Shown: in pieces, positions 10,350-20,017 of the stretch | How the letters are laid out: each line of letters starts with the position of its first letter | Numbering within the stretch: position 1 is the first letter of the stretch | Assembly (NCBI GenBank): GCA_021772895.1 | Contig: JAJFLC010000012.1 | Span: 62,001-126,000 of the forward strand | Direction of reading: 5' to 3' | Source: Mariprofundaceae bacterium | GTDB taxonomy: Bacteria > Pseudomonadota > Zetaproteobacteria > Mariprofundales > Mariprofundaceae | DNA: 64,000 nt | Program-made: the position numbers and the translations under genes | The notes under the pieces: generated by a model | Databases searched by the model: none | The model's input: only the letters and a program-made list of their open reading frames with translations | What the model was told of the DNA's origin: nothing

Positions 10350-10954
10350 AATCATTCCTCCGCGAGAACCCCACCATCGCTTTTGGCTTGGGTTTGCCGC
10401 TGTTACTCGTTGTGGTATTCCTGCTGATTTCGGGAATACCCTCTCTTCTGGTAGCGCCTCCTAAATACGACGTGCTTTACGCATCTGAATACTATAATTA
10501 CCAGAATGGCGTGCAGATTTCCGTCGTAAACCAGAAAGTTCAGGTCATTTATCAAGGCAATGTACAAGGCAACCGGAAGCCGCGTCTCTGGCGTTACAAC
10601 TCAAAAACAGGGGGAGTGAAGGAGATCGCCATCGTACTGCCACCTGATCTTATTCCGGCGAAAAAAAGATCCGCTACTCCTGCTCCCGAGAAAGTTTCAA
10701 AAACAGTCCTAATTGATGTTCCTGATCTTGAAGGACTGACTATTGATTCGTCCAGCATCGCGCCGGATGGTTATGAATTTAGCGTGGGAAACAATCGCTA
10801 TTCAGGTAATGTATTCAATGGTCTGTTTTCTTCGTCACGCTATCGCCAGGAAGCGGTAATAACGAAAAAAGGGCGTAGCATTCGCCTGCCGAATGCCATT
10901 GGTCAATATTATAGCTATAACACTCACTTCATTGGCTGGGTCGTATCACCATGA
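10346..10954 (+). CDS. Hypothetical protein with N-terminal TM segment
   Basis: Intact 202-aa ORF; start and stop overlap neighbouring ORFs. Confidence 0.7.
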   Translation: MKSFLRENPTIAFGLGLPLLLVVVFLLISGIPSLLVAPPKYDVLYASEYYNYQNGVQISVVNQKVQVIYQGNVQGNRKPRLWRYNSKTGGVKEIAIVLPPDLIPAKKRSATPAPEKVSKTVLIDVPDLEGLTIDSSSIAPDGYEFSVGNNRYSGNVFNGLFSSSRYRQEAVITKKGRSIRLPNAIGQYYSYNTHFIGWVVSP

Positions 10955-12144
10955 TTTCGCTGTTGATCCTCATCATCATATTATTATTGATTGGTGGCGG
11001 CATATGGGGCTGGCCACTGGTAGCAGGCATCCTTGGTATATCAAGCGTAACCGATAAGCCCGGTGCGCTGAAAAACATAACGCAACTCATGAACACTTAC
11101 GACATCACCCCCGCCGAAGTTGAAACCGCCTTTCTTACACCTGTCTCTAATGATTCTGCGCCCGACCAGCGCAGCAAAGGCGATATTGCCAAGACTCTTT
11201 TTACCTATCTTGGTGCGATTTTTATTCTCGCAGGCATCAGCACTTATATCGGTATGTTCTGGAATAGCATGGGTAGTACGATGCGAATTTTCGTGACGCT
11301 GGGCATTGGCTACGTTCTTCTCATTGTTTTGGTTTCCGCTTTGCATGAGAAAAAATATCCCAAACTCATCCTGCCACTTACGCTCGCCTGCGTGTTCATG
11401 ATGACTGGTGGCTGGTTCGTCCTCATCCACGAACTGTTCCCGCGCGGCGACGACTGGCGTACTGCAGTGCTGTTCGTATTCGGTATGATGGCCCTGCACC
11501 TGGGCGTACTGTTTGGCAAATACCGTCGCACGGTGCTGGCATTCACGTCTCTCTTTTTTGTTTATGGATTTATACATGTCGGCCTCGATCTGATTGGCAT
11601 CCCGATCGCCTATATCGCCATTGTTCTCGGTAGCTCGTTGTTCCTGGTCGGTACTGCATTTGAAAAAACATCTCTCCATGTGCTTGTCGAGCCTGCTTTG
11701 TTGATTGGGATCTGCTGGCTAAACAGTGGCCTGTTCGACCTCGTAGCAAATTTCACCTCCGCCAACTGGGCGGCTTTGATCATTGGCGTGTGCGTGATAT
11801 TAACTGCTTACGGTTTGCAGAAGGCGGAGCGGTATCCGCGTCTGATCGGCCTCGGTTACTTTGTTGGTTCGATCATGGTCTATAGTGGCTTGTTCGACCT
11901 CGTGCAGAACACATCCGTTGAACTTCTCTATCTTGCAGTAACGGCGTCTATTCTCTATGTCTGTGTGGTATTACAAAGCCGTGCATTGTTGTTGACCACT
12001 GTCATTGCGATGCTCGCCTTCATCGGGTACTACTCCGCAGAGCATTTCGCAAATTCATTGGGCTGGCCGCTCACACTTGTCCTCATGGGCGTTGCTTTCT
12101 TGAGCGTCGGCACAATTGCCATCAAGGTAAAACAGCGTATCTAA
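10951..12144 (+). CDS. DUF2157-like polytopic membrane protein
   Basis: 397 aa, about 10 TM; DUF2157-type N-terminal pattern by recognition. Confidence 0.7.
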   Translation: MISLLILIIILLLIGGGIWGWPLVAGILGISSVTDKPGALKNITQLMNTYDITPAEVETAFLTPVSNDSAPDQRSKGDIAKTLFTYLGAIFILAGISTYIGMFWNSMGSTMRIFVTLGIGYVLLIVLVSALHEKKYPKLILPLTLACVFMMTGGWFVLIHELFPRGDDWRTAVLFVFGMMALHLGVLFGKYRRTVLAFTSLFFVYGFIHVGLDLIGIPIAYIAIVLGSSLFLVGTAFEKTSLHVLVEPALLIGICWLNSGLFDLVANFTSANWAALIIGVCVILTAYGLQKAERYPRLIGLGYFVGSIMVYSGLFDLVQNTSVELLYLAVTASILYVCVVLQSRALLLTTVIAMLAFIGYYSAEHFANSLGWPLTLVLMGVAFLSVGTIAIKVKQRI

Positions 12145-12228
12145 CCCGGTTCGAACAACTAAAAGAGCCAGCATCGCTTTGTTATTAATGAAGTCACGTT
12201 GGAACGAGAATATCCGGGGGGCAGGTCT

Positions 12229-12345
12229 TGTTTGGCGCATTTTCATGCGCCCAGAACTTTAAGAACATCACGTCATGGGCCAGGTTTCTGATTTAACCTG
12301 TTCCGGTCTCACATCCGGGTTTAGAAGCACGGTGATCCAGCGGAC
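12229..12345 (-). pseudogene. Decayed 3' fragment of an AI-2E-family permease plus downstream flank
   Basis: Reverse-strand translation RWITVLLNPDVRPEQVKSETWPMT* vs intact gene C-terminus RWIAVLLGPDIEPEEVKSES*; 20-bp exact flank match tgtttggcgcattttcatgc. Confidence 0.75.
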
Positions 12346-12486
12346 ATATTTTTCAATGGCGTAAAGCTGAACTTCGAATCACACTTAAAAAAGTGCGAAT
12401 GGCGATGGAAAAAAGACGCAAGCACGCTCAACAAAGAGCTGTGGAAATACCAAGGGAAGACAGTGCTTGCCAGTCTAGAGCTTTAA
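12343..12486 (+). mobile_element. Transposase C-terminal remnant, possibly IS1595 superfamily
   Basis: Frame DIFFNGVKLNFESHLKKCEWRWKKDASTLNKELWKYQGKTVLASLEL*; HLK(E/K)CE(W/F)R pattern typical of IS1595-like C-termini; no start or N-terminal part. Confidence 0.5.
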
Positions 12487-13377
12487 TAATGTTTCAGCTT
12501 GCTCTAAGACAAAATTTTTGAACGCTTCAGGAATTGCAGCAAAACGTTTTCCTTCTCGATGTACAATATGCCACTGGCGTTTGATAGGAAAACCTTCCAC
12601 TTCTAAAACAACCAATCGCTTGAGCGACAATTCCATTTCAATCGTATGCAGCGATACAATACCCAAACCAAGCTCTGCCATCACAGCCTGTTTAATCGCT
12701 TCAGAGCGATTCATTTCCATACCTGCAATTAGTTCAAGTCCATGTTGATTAAAAAAATGTTCTGTTGCCATCCGTGTGCCTGATGCAGGTTCACGTACAA
12801 TGAAAGGTTCATCCGCCAGGTCATGCAATAAAATCGGCTGCTGACACACCAAAGAATGCGTTGGTGCAGCAATCACCACCAAAGGGTTATCTATAAAAGG
12901 TATACCTTTAAGGTGATGTCCTGATGGGGGTTTTCCCATGATGGCCATGTCTGTTTGGTTGTTTTCCACAGCTTGTACTAAACCTAAACGATTGGTTACA
13001 TCTAAGGTGATTTCCACTTTAGGAAATTGTCGTTTAAAAGCCGCTATCAATTGTGGTGCAAAATAGTTAGCAGTTGATGCCATTGTCAGATGCAACTTAC
13101 CACGTTTCAAACCTCTAAGCTCTTCCATAACTTCAGACGCTTCTTCTAATTGTTGGCGAATATTTTGCGCGTAAAAGAGAAGTTCTTTTCCAGGCTCGGT
13201 TGGCACAATTTCTTTACCATCCCGTTCAAACAAAGGCAAACCCACTTGCTCCTCCAGCTTTTTTACCTGCATAGAAACAGCAGGCTGCGTCATAAACAAT
13301 GCCTTACTTGCCGCTGTATAACTTCGGTTTTCTATAATGGCTTCCAATATACTTAATTGTTTAAGCGAGATGTTCAT
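12475..13377 (-). CDS. cbbR: LysR-type transcriptional regulator CbbR
   Basis: LysR HTH; divergent from cbb operon. Confidence 0.88.
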   Translation of the reverse strand: MNISLKQLSILEAIIENRSYTAASKALFMTQPAVSMQVKKLEEQVGLPLFERDGKEIVPTEPGKELLFYAQNIRQQLEEASEVMEELRGLKRGKLHLTMASTANYFAPQLIAAFKRQFPKVEITLDVTNRLGLVQAVENNQTDMAIMGKPPSGHHLKGIPFIDNPLVVIAAPTHSLVCQQPILLHDLADEPFIVREPASGTRMATEHFFNQHGLELIAGMEMNRSEAIKQAVMAELGLGIVSLHTIEMELSLKRLVVLEVEGFPIKRQWHIVHREGKRFAAIPEAFKNFVLEQAETLLKL

Positions 13378-13469
13378 GCTTGCTATCTACATTTGAGGTA
13401 CTGTTTTGGCAAGCATAAAACTAAACCTTGAAAGGCAGAGACCTGATGGGTAACAGTTGGTCGTTTAAA

Positions 13470-13494
13470 AGCACCTATCATCTGTAGCACCTAT
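13470..13494. promoter_or_regulatory. Direct repeat agcacctat, 16-bp period, in the divergent cbbR/ORF148 promoter
   Basis: agcacctatcatctgtagcacctat read directly. Confidence 0.35.
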
Positions 13495-13542
13495 TGTGTT
13501 GGTATATTGGACAGTGCATCGATTCATTTCTAAGCTCTCCCT

Positions 13543-13989
13543 ATGCCAGAAGAAGTTTTTTTTCGTCCAAACGAAATAACCAGTACGCAAGGGGTATTAA
13601 CTGCCGATGTATACAATATTTGCCATACATTGTTATCACGCAGTCCCTTAGGTTCTGTTTTTGTGCCCATGCGGGATATGCAATACATGGCAGTATTGGA
13701 TCAGGAAGAAATTATTTTTGTGGATAGTTTGGTATACCAAATAGTTAACGGCAAAGGTGGACGGGTAATCATGACCTCCTGGCGGTTTCCCTCAAATAGA
13801 AGCCGCACCTCTCTTTTTGATCCGTTACCCTGCACATACATATATTACCACCCACAAGCCCAAACATCCCAATTGCGCCTGCAAAGTTCTTTTCGCCAAG
13901 CCATAAAACAACTTGACCAGCGTTACAGGGAAAATATTCTTCCATCACACCAAGCGACAATTTTACCATGGCCAACGCATGAAGATTAA
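13543..13989 (+). CDS. Conserved-looking hypothetical protein between cbbR and cbbL
   Basis: Intact 148-aa ORF in the divergent position to cbbR; GSVFVPMRDMQYMAVLDQEEIIFVDS core. Confidence 0.7.
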   Translation: MPEEVFFRPNEITSTQGVLTADVYNICHTLLSRSPLGSVFVPMRDMQYMAVLDQEEIIFVDSLVYQIVNGKGGRVIMTSWRFPSNRSRTSLFDPLPCTYIYYHPQAQTSQLRLQSSFRQAIKQLDQRYRENILPSHQATILPWPTHED

Positions 13990-14146
13990 AACACAATCCA
14001 ACATATCCATAAGTAAAAGTGATGGATGTTATAATATAATCTAATTTCACATTATCCCCAAAGCGTCTACACTTCCTACTCGCTGATATGGTGCTGCTTG
14101 GATAATTTATGCGCTTAAGTATGGGTTTGAAACAGGTATCAACATT

Positions 14147-14209
14147 AAATCGAACCAGAGTTTCAACGTTTTGCCGCAAGGCATTAGCAACAATACTCTG
14201 GTTTGATTT
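14147..14209. repeat. Imperfect 15-bp inverted repeat in the cbbL leader
   Basis: aaatcgaaccagagt ... actctggtttgattt, 33-nt loop, T-rich end. Confidence 0.5.
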
Positions 14210-14349
14210 TTCAGTTGAGTGGTTTAACATTTTCATTCTTCCATCGTAAGAAGAAAGGCATGTTTAGCAGAGGCAAGGGTGTGACAGCATGGTGCGCACA
14301 ACAAACTTCTGTCTCACCCATTTAAATATAGCAACAGGAGAAAAGACGT

Positions 14350-15771
14350 ATGTCAGAAAAAGCTTATAACGCGGGCGTAAAAGAATACCGCGAAACGTAT
14401 TGGATGCCCAACTACACGCCAAAAGAAACTGATCTTTTAGCATGTTTTAAAATCACACCACAAGACGGTGTGCCTCGTGAAGAAGTCGCCGCTGCCGTAG
14501 CTGCTGAATCTTCAACGGGTACCTGGACAACTGTGTGGACAGATCTACTTACTGACCTTGATTACTATAAAGGCCGTGCTTATGCTATTGAAGATGTGCC
14601 TGGTGATGACACTTGTTTTTATGCTTTCATCGCATATCCAATTGACCTTTTTGAAGAAGGTTCCGTTGTAAACGTACTTACCTCTTTGGTTGGTAACGTA
14701 TTCGGCTTTAAAGCACTACGCGCTCTTCGTTTGGAAGACATTCGCTTCCCACTTGCATACGTCATGACTTGTAATGGTCCACCACAAGGTATCACACAAG
14801 AACGTGACATCCTTAATAAATATGGCCGTCCTCTATTGGGCTGTACCATTAAACCTAAATTAGGTCTATCTGCGAAAAACTACGGTCGTGCTTGCTATGA
14901 AGGTCTTCGCGGCGGTCTTGATTTCACAAAAGATGATGAAAACGTAAACTCACAACCATTCATGCGTTGGAGAGCTCGTTTTGACTTCGTACAAGAAGCT
15001 ATCGAAAAAGCAGAAGCTGAAACTGGTGAGCGTAAAGGTCACTACTTAAACGTAACTGCGCCAACTTTCGATGAAATGATGAAACGTGCAGAATATGCAA
15101 AAGAAATCGGCACACCAATCATCATGCATGACTACCTGACTGGTGGTTTGACTGCAAACACTGGCCTGGCGCAATGGTGTCAGGATAACGGCATGTTGCT
15201 ACACATTCACCGTGCTATGCATGCGGTTCTTGACCGTAACCCACACCACGGTATTCACTTCCGCGTATTGACTAAAGTACTTCGTTTGTCTGGTGGCGAT
15301 CACCTTCACTCAGGTACTGTGGTTGGTAAACTTGAAGGCGACCGTGACGCAACTTTGGGTTGGATTGATATTATGCGCGATTCTTTCATTAAAGAAGATC
15401 GCTCACGTGGTATTTTCTTCGATCAGGATTGGGGCGCTATGCCTGGCGTGATTCCTGTTGCCTCCGGTGGTATCCATGTATGGCACATGCCAGCATTGGT
15501 TAACATCTTCGGTGATGACTCTTGCTTACAATTCGGTGGCGGCACTTTGGGTCACCCATGGGGTAATGCAGCAGGTGCTGCAGCAAACCGTGTTGCTGTT
15601 GAGGCTTGTGTTGAAGCTCGTAATATGGGTCGTGAGCTTGAAAAAGAAGGTAAAGACATTCTTACTAAAGCTGCGGCACAGAGCCCTGAACTTAAAATCG
15701 CCATGGAAACCTGGAAAGAAATTAAGTTTGAATTTGACACTGTTGATAAAATCGACGTTGCTCATAAATAA
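14350..15771 (+). CDS. cbbL: RuBisCO large subunit, form IA
   Basis: [40 protein letters not shown] motifs. Confidence 0.99.
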   Translation: MSEKAYNAGVKEYRETYWMPNYTPKETDLLACFKITPQDGVPREEVAAAVAAESSTGTWTTVWTDLLTDLDYYKGRAYAIEDVPGDDTCFYAFIAYPIDLFEEGSVVNVLTSLVGNVFGFKALRALRLEDIRFPLAYVMTCNGPPQGITQERDILNKYGRPLLGCTIKPKLGLSAKNYGRACYEGLRGGLDFTKDDENVNSQPFMRWRARFDFVQEAIEKAEAETGERKGHYLNVTAPTFDEMMKRAEYAKEIGTPIIMHDYLTGGLTANTGLAQWCQDNGMLLHIHRAMHAVLDRNPHHGIHFRVLTKVLRLSGGDHLHSGTVVGKLEGDRDATLGWIDIMRDSFIKEDRSRGIFFDQDWGAMPGVIPVASGGIHVWHMPALVNIFGDDSCLQFGGGTLGHPWGNAAGAAANRVAVEACVEARNMGRELEKEGKDILTKAAAQSPELKIAMETWKEIKFEFDTVDKIDVAHK

Positions 15772-15848
15772 CAACGGCCCAATGATGATAATGGCAGGTT
15801 GTTCTCACAACCTGCCACAATATAAAAATATATTTGGAGAAAAATAAT

Positions 15849-16208
15849 ATGAGTGATATGCAAGATTACAACTCAAGCTTGGGCGATGCAGCCACAAGTC
15901 GTAAATTCGAAACTTTTTCATACCTTCCTGCATTGAGCATAGAATCAACTCGTGCTCAAATTCAATACATTGTAGATAAAGGCTGGAACCCAAGTATCGA
16001 ACATACTGAACCTAGCCATGCAACAGGTAACTATTGGTATATGTGGAAACTGCCAATGTTTGGTGAAACAAACGTTGATGCCATTTTGGCAGAACTTGAA
16101 GCATGCCACAAAGCACACCCTGAAAATCACGTGCGTCTATTGGGCTTAGATAACTTTGCTCAATGTGCAGGTGCTTCAATGGTTGTGTTCCGCGGCACTT
16201 CAGTATAA
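15849..16208 (+). CDS. cbbS: RuBisCO small subunit
   Basis: RuBisCO SSU sequence ([23 protein letters not shown]); start after ggagaaaaataat SD. Confidence 0.98.
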   Translation: MSDMQDYNSSLGDAATSRKFETFSYLPALSIESTRAQIQYIVDKGWNPSIEHTEPSHATGNYWYMWKLPMFGETNVDAILAELEACHKAHPENHVRLLGLDNFAQCAGASMVVFRGTSV

Positions 16209-16223
16209 TAATAATCTGTAATT

Positions 16224-16262
16224 AAAACCCTTGCTTGCAGGTGTGGGGCAAGGGTTTTTTTT
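16224..16262 (+). terminator. Terminator/attenuator after cbbS
   Basis: aaaacccttgc ... gcaagggtttttttt stem and T-run. Confidence 0.75.
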
Positions 16263-16283
16263 ACTCCAGGGTAAACAAATATA

Positions 16284-16595
16284 ATGACGCGTCCAAACAA
16301 ATACGTAGGACTTAATAACGAAGTACATGGTGGCATGACCCCACTGGGAAAAGTCATCCGTGACGCCTGGGTCTTTTCAATCATTGAAGAAACAGAAACG
16401 TGTGAAGGCTGGAATTACGCAGGCATTGATAATTTACTAAGCAAGGTTAACCAAGAATGGGACAAATACGGCTGCCTGGTTAGTCATTTGCCCCCAGATT
16501 TATTAAAACGCCACCAGCGTATCCACGGCCATGCGCTTGAAAAAGCAAAAGCATCAGGCTGGTCTGGAGAAACAGAAACTGATGATGAAAATTAA
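16284..16595 (+). CDS. Uncharacterised 103-aa protein between cbbS and cbbQ
   Basis: Intact ORF in the cbb operon; no recognised fold. Confidence 0.8.
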   Translation: MTRPNKYVGLNNEVHGGMTPLGKVIRDAWVFSIIEETETCEGWNYAGIDNLLSKVNQEWDKYGCLVSHLPPDLLKRHQRIHGHALEKAKASGWSGETETDDEN

Positions 16596-16709
16596 GTAGG
16601 CACATTTTTTTTGCAACAGCCCATTTTGCATCGCAACGTCAGTATTGAATAATTACAATGAACTGCATCTTAAGCATGCACCCAAGATGACATACGAAGG
16701 GAGACGCAT

Positions 16710-17531
16710 ATGTCCATGATTGAAAATGTTGTAGATATTGAACAATATAAAGTTACTAAAGAACCATATTATGAAGCCGTTGGTGGCGAAATTGAATTGT
16801 ATACATCAGCATATGACGTACGTATGCCTATGATGATTAAAGGCCCAACAGGTTGCGGTAAGTCACGCTTTGTTGAACATATGGCCTGGAAGCTTGGTAA
16901 GCCCTTGATTACTGTGGCTTGTAATGAAGATATGACTGCATCAGATTTGGTTGGCCGCTTTCTTCTCGATAAAGATGGCACCAAATGGCAAGATGGACCG
17001 TTAACGACTGCAGCACGCATCGGTGCTATATGCTATCTGGATGAAATTGTAGAAGCCAGACAAGATACAACCGTGGTTATTCACCCATTAACGGATCATA
17101 GGCGCACGCTACCTTTGGATAAAAAAGGCGAACTGATTGCTGCCCACCCTGATTTCCAGCTGGTTATTTCATATAACCCTGGCTATCAAAGTTTGATGAA
17201 AGATCTAAAACAATCGACCAAACAACGCTTTGGTGGTTTGGATTTTGACTATCCCGAAGAAAAAATTGAAATCAATATTGTTGCAAAAGAATCTGGCGTG
17301 GATGAGAAAATTGCTGAAAAGCTTGTTCATATTGCCCAACGTGCCAGAAACTTAAAAGGCCATGGCCTGGATGAAGGTATTTCTACTCGTCTTTTGGTTT
17401 ATTCTGGGCAACTGATTGCACAAGGTGTATCTCCTTTAGCAGCATGTTCGATGACTATGGTTACACCCTTAACTGATGACCCAGACATGCGTGATACTTT
17501 GCACGCCGCTGTGGAAACATTTTTTGGCTAA
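16710..17531 (+). CDS. cbbQ: MoxR-type AAA+ ATPase CbbQ
   Basis: Walker A GPTGCGKSRF; Walker B CYLDEIVEAR; downstream of cbbLS. Confidence 0.96.
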   Translation: MSMIENVVDIEQYKVTKEPYYEAVGGEIELYTSAYDVRMPMMIKGPTGCGKSRFVEHMAWKLGKPLITVACNEDMTASDLVGRFLLDKDGTKWQDGPLTTAARIGAICYLDEIVEARQDTTVVIHPLTDHRRTLPLDKKGELIAAHPDFQLVISYNPGYQSLMKDLKQSTKQRFGGLDFDYPEEKIEINIVAKESGVDEKIAEKLVHIAQRARNLKGHGLDEGISTRLLVYSGQLIAQGVSPLAACSMTMVTPLTDDPDMRDTLHAAVETFFG

Positions 17532-17607
17532 ATAGCCACTCCTTCACAACGGAGGTATCTCCTTTTTTCAGAAAGAGATACTTTAGCAATCATCAACGAG
17601 GTCTAAT

Positions 17608-19950
17608 ATGTCAATAAAACTCGAAGATTATGAGGTGTTCTTAGAAAGCTCTGCCCCAGAGGTCAAAGATGTACTGACCAGCAGTTATCAGGAAGCCTCT
17701 AGGGTCATGTCTCCCGCTGGATTACAAACCTACCTTGATGGGGCCAAGACATTGTCCAATTTAGGCCGTGGTTCTGGCATCGTTATTTCGTATATTCAGG
17801 AAGTTCCCATGGTTGCCAAAGAGTGTGGGGAAGATGTGGTGTCTGACTGTCTGACAGCGGCGATGAAACTATCATCAATGACATCGGGCGAAGTTGTCGC
17901 CTTACTTTTTAGCAGCATGCCAAGTGCAGCACGCAACCTCGGCGATGCAGAACTTTTCCGTGGTTATCTCACCATGGTACATCAACTGGCATCAACCGCA
18001 TCCCGTGGTGTGCGACCCATGCTCAATCATATCGATGAGTTGCTTTCCAAACTCACCTTGAGTGGCTTGCGCCGTTGGGCGAATTTTGGTGCGCAAGCAT
18101 ATAGACGCGATTATAAAAACCTGACTGCCTATTTCAATTTAGAGTCGGCTGATAGCCGCGCCATGTTACAAAAAGAGCGCAGAGGTATTTTATTTGTTAA
18201 ATCCCAACGCAAATTAAATTTCTATTTACGCGCCCTGTGGGGAAGAGATTTCTTTTTGCGCCCTACTGGTGCAGACTACTCAGACTTTCGCCCATATATA
18301 GAGCATCGGATTTTACACCTTCCCGATGCATTGGACGATTATGGAGAAGTGCCCGGCTTAGAAGTTTACCGAGCTACAGCAGCACATATGGCAGCACATA
18401 TGGCCTATTCTTCATCACCGATTTCAGCGGAACAATTGAGTCCTGCCCAGATGTTTTTCATCGGTTTGATTGAAGATGCCCGCATAGAATACAAAGCAAC
18501 CCAATCGTTCCCTGGCTTAAAAACACTATGGCAAAATATCATGGGCGTACCAAGTGAAGAAACCGCCGAGCACCCCACGATGCCCGTGCTGGAACACTTT
18601 GCTTTGATGCTGTTGAATCAAAATGTTCTCTCTGATGATGAACAGCTCAACCAATTAGCTGTAGCGTTTCATGACAATATTGCAGAGCGTCAGGATGATA
18701 ATCAGTTTTCCTGGCACTTGGGTCTGGACTTATTCAATCTGTTTGCTTCACGCAAAGCTGTACCGAGCTTACGTATTCTGGAGCGTATCAATATTCCTTA
18801 CCGTGATGACAATCGCTATGCATGGGAGTTTGAAGAATTCTCCTGGGATACTGAATTTGAATATATGGCAGCAAGCCAACAGCAAATACGTCGCCAAGTA
18901 AGTGCGATTGAAATGGCCAATGAGGTTGATTGCGAACTTGCAGGCGATGATGCGCAAGAAATTTGGACTTGTTCAACCAATATGCGCCCTTATGAAGATG
19001 ATTTAACCGATGGGCAGGCCAGCTTCAATGATATGTGGGGCAAAGAGCCTATTTCCGAGCCTTACCACTATCAGGAATGGGACTACCAAATCCAACTGCA
19101 TCGCCCTGATTGGGTCACCGTTTATGAACGAATGCAACCCAAAGGCATGCTTGAAGATATACAAGCCATTATCGATGAGTACCGCCCCGTAGCACACCGC
19201 ATCAAACAAATCATCGATTTGCTTACTCCTGAGGGCGTGCAACGTGTACGTAATATGGAAGATGGTGATGAAGTCGATATCAATGCCGCCATTGATGCCA
19301 TGATTGCTATTCGTATGGGTGAGCAACCCAATACACGCATTACCATGCGTAATGTCTTAAAAAACCGGGATTTATCTGTGGTAATTTTACTGGACTTGTC
19401 CGAATCTACAAACGAACCTATGAATGGCTCCGATAAAACGGTGTTACAACTCACCCGTGAGGCAGCCACATTGGTTTCTACGGCAATTGAAGGCATTGGT
19501 GACCCATTTGCGATTCACGGTTTTGCTTCAGATGGTCGGCATGATGTACAATATTATCGCTTCAAGGATTTCAACCAACACTTTGATGATGAAGTAAAAT
19601 CTCGTCTCGCTGGCATGAAGGGAGGCCTATCAACACGTATGGGTGCTGCTTTACGTCATGCAGGCCAGCACCTTCTAAAACAACAGGAAAAACGCAAGCT
19701 TATCCTGCTTGTAACCGATGGCGAACCCGCTGACATTGATGAACGTGATCCACAACATTTGCGTCATGATGCCAAAAAAGCTGTTGAAGAACTCTATAGC
19801 ACAGGTGTATCGACCTACTGTCTGACATTAGACCCTCTTGCCGATGCTTATGTGAAACGCATCTTTGGTGAGAATAACTTCACCATCATCGACAATGTTG
19901 ATCGCCTTCCAGAAAAGCTACCAACACTGTTTGCAAGCTTAACTTCATAA
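17608..19950 (+). CDS. cbbO: RuBisCO activase component CbbO with VWA domain
   Basis: C-terminal MIDAS VVILLDLSESTNE; partner of cbbQ. Confidence 0.95.
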   Translation: MSIKLEDYEVFLESSAPEVKDVLTSSYQEASRVMSPAGLQTYLDGAKTLSNLGRGSGIVISYIQEVPMVAKECGEDVVSDCLTAAMKLSSMTSGEVVALLFSSMPSAARNLGDAELFRGYLTMVHQLASTASRGVRPMLNHIDELLSKLTLSGLRRWANFGAQAYRRDYKNLTAYFNLESADSRAMLQKERRGILFVKSQRKLNFYLRALWGRDFFLRPTGADYSDFRPYIEHRILHLPDALDDYGEVPGLEVYRATAAHMAAHMAYSSSPISAEQLSPAQMFFIGLIEDARIEYKATQSFPGLKTLWQNIMGVPSEETAEHPTMPVLEHFALMLLNQNVLSDDEQLNQLAVAFHDNIAERQDDNQFSWHLGLDLFNLFASRKAVPSLRILERINIPYRDDNRYAWEFEEFSWDTEFEYMAASQQQIRRQVSAIEMANEVDCELAGDDAQEIWTCSTNMRPYEDDLTDGQASFNDMWGKEPISEPYHYQEWDYQIQLHRPDWVTVYERMQPKGMLEDIQAIIDEYRPVAHRIKQIIDLLTPEGVQRVRNMEDGDEVDINAAIDAMIAIRMGEQPNTRITMRNVLKNRDLSVVILLDLSESTNEPMNGSDKTVLQLTREAATLVSTAIEGIGDPFAIHGFASDGRHDVQYYRFKDFNQHFDDEVKSRLAGMKGGLSTRMGAALRHAGQHLLKQQEKRKLILLVTDGEPADIDERDPQHLRHDAKKAVEELYSTGVSTYCLTLDPLADAYVKRIFGENNFTIIDNVDRLPEKLPTLFASLTS

Positions 19951-20017
19951 CCCAATCAGTACCTGCAAGCGTTGATAATCATGATTGAAAATACGGAGCG
20001 TCGGGGTCAGAGGATCG

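Noticed and set aside
13769-14236. 155-aa minus-strand ORF between ORF148 and cbbL
   Set aside because: Antisense to about half of ORF148, no recognisable domain, and contains the inverted repeat; probably spurious
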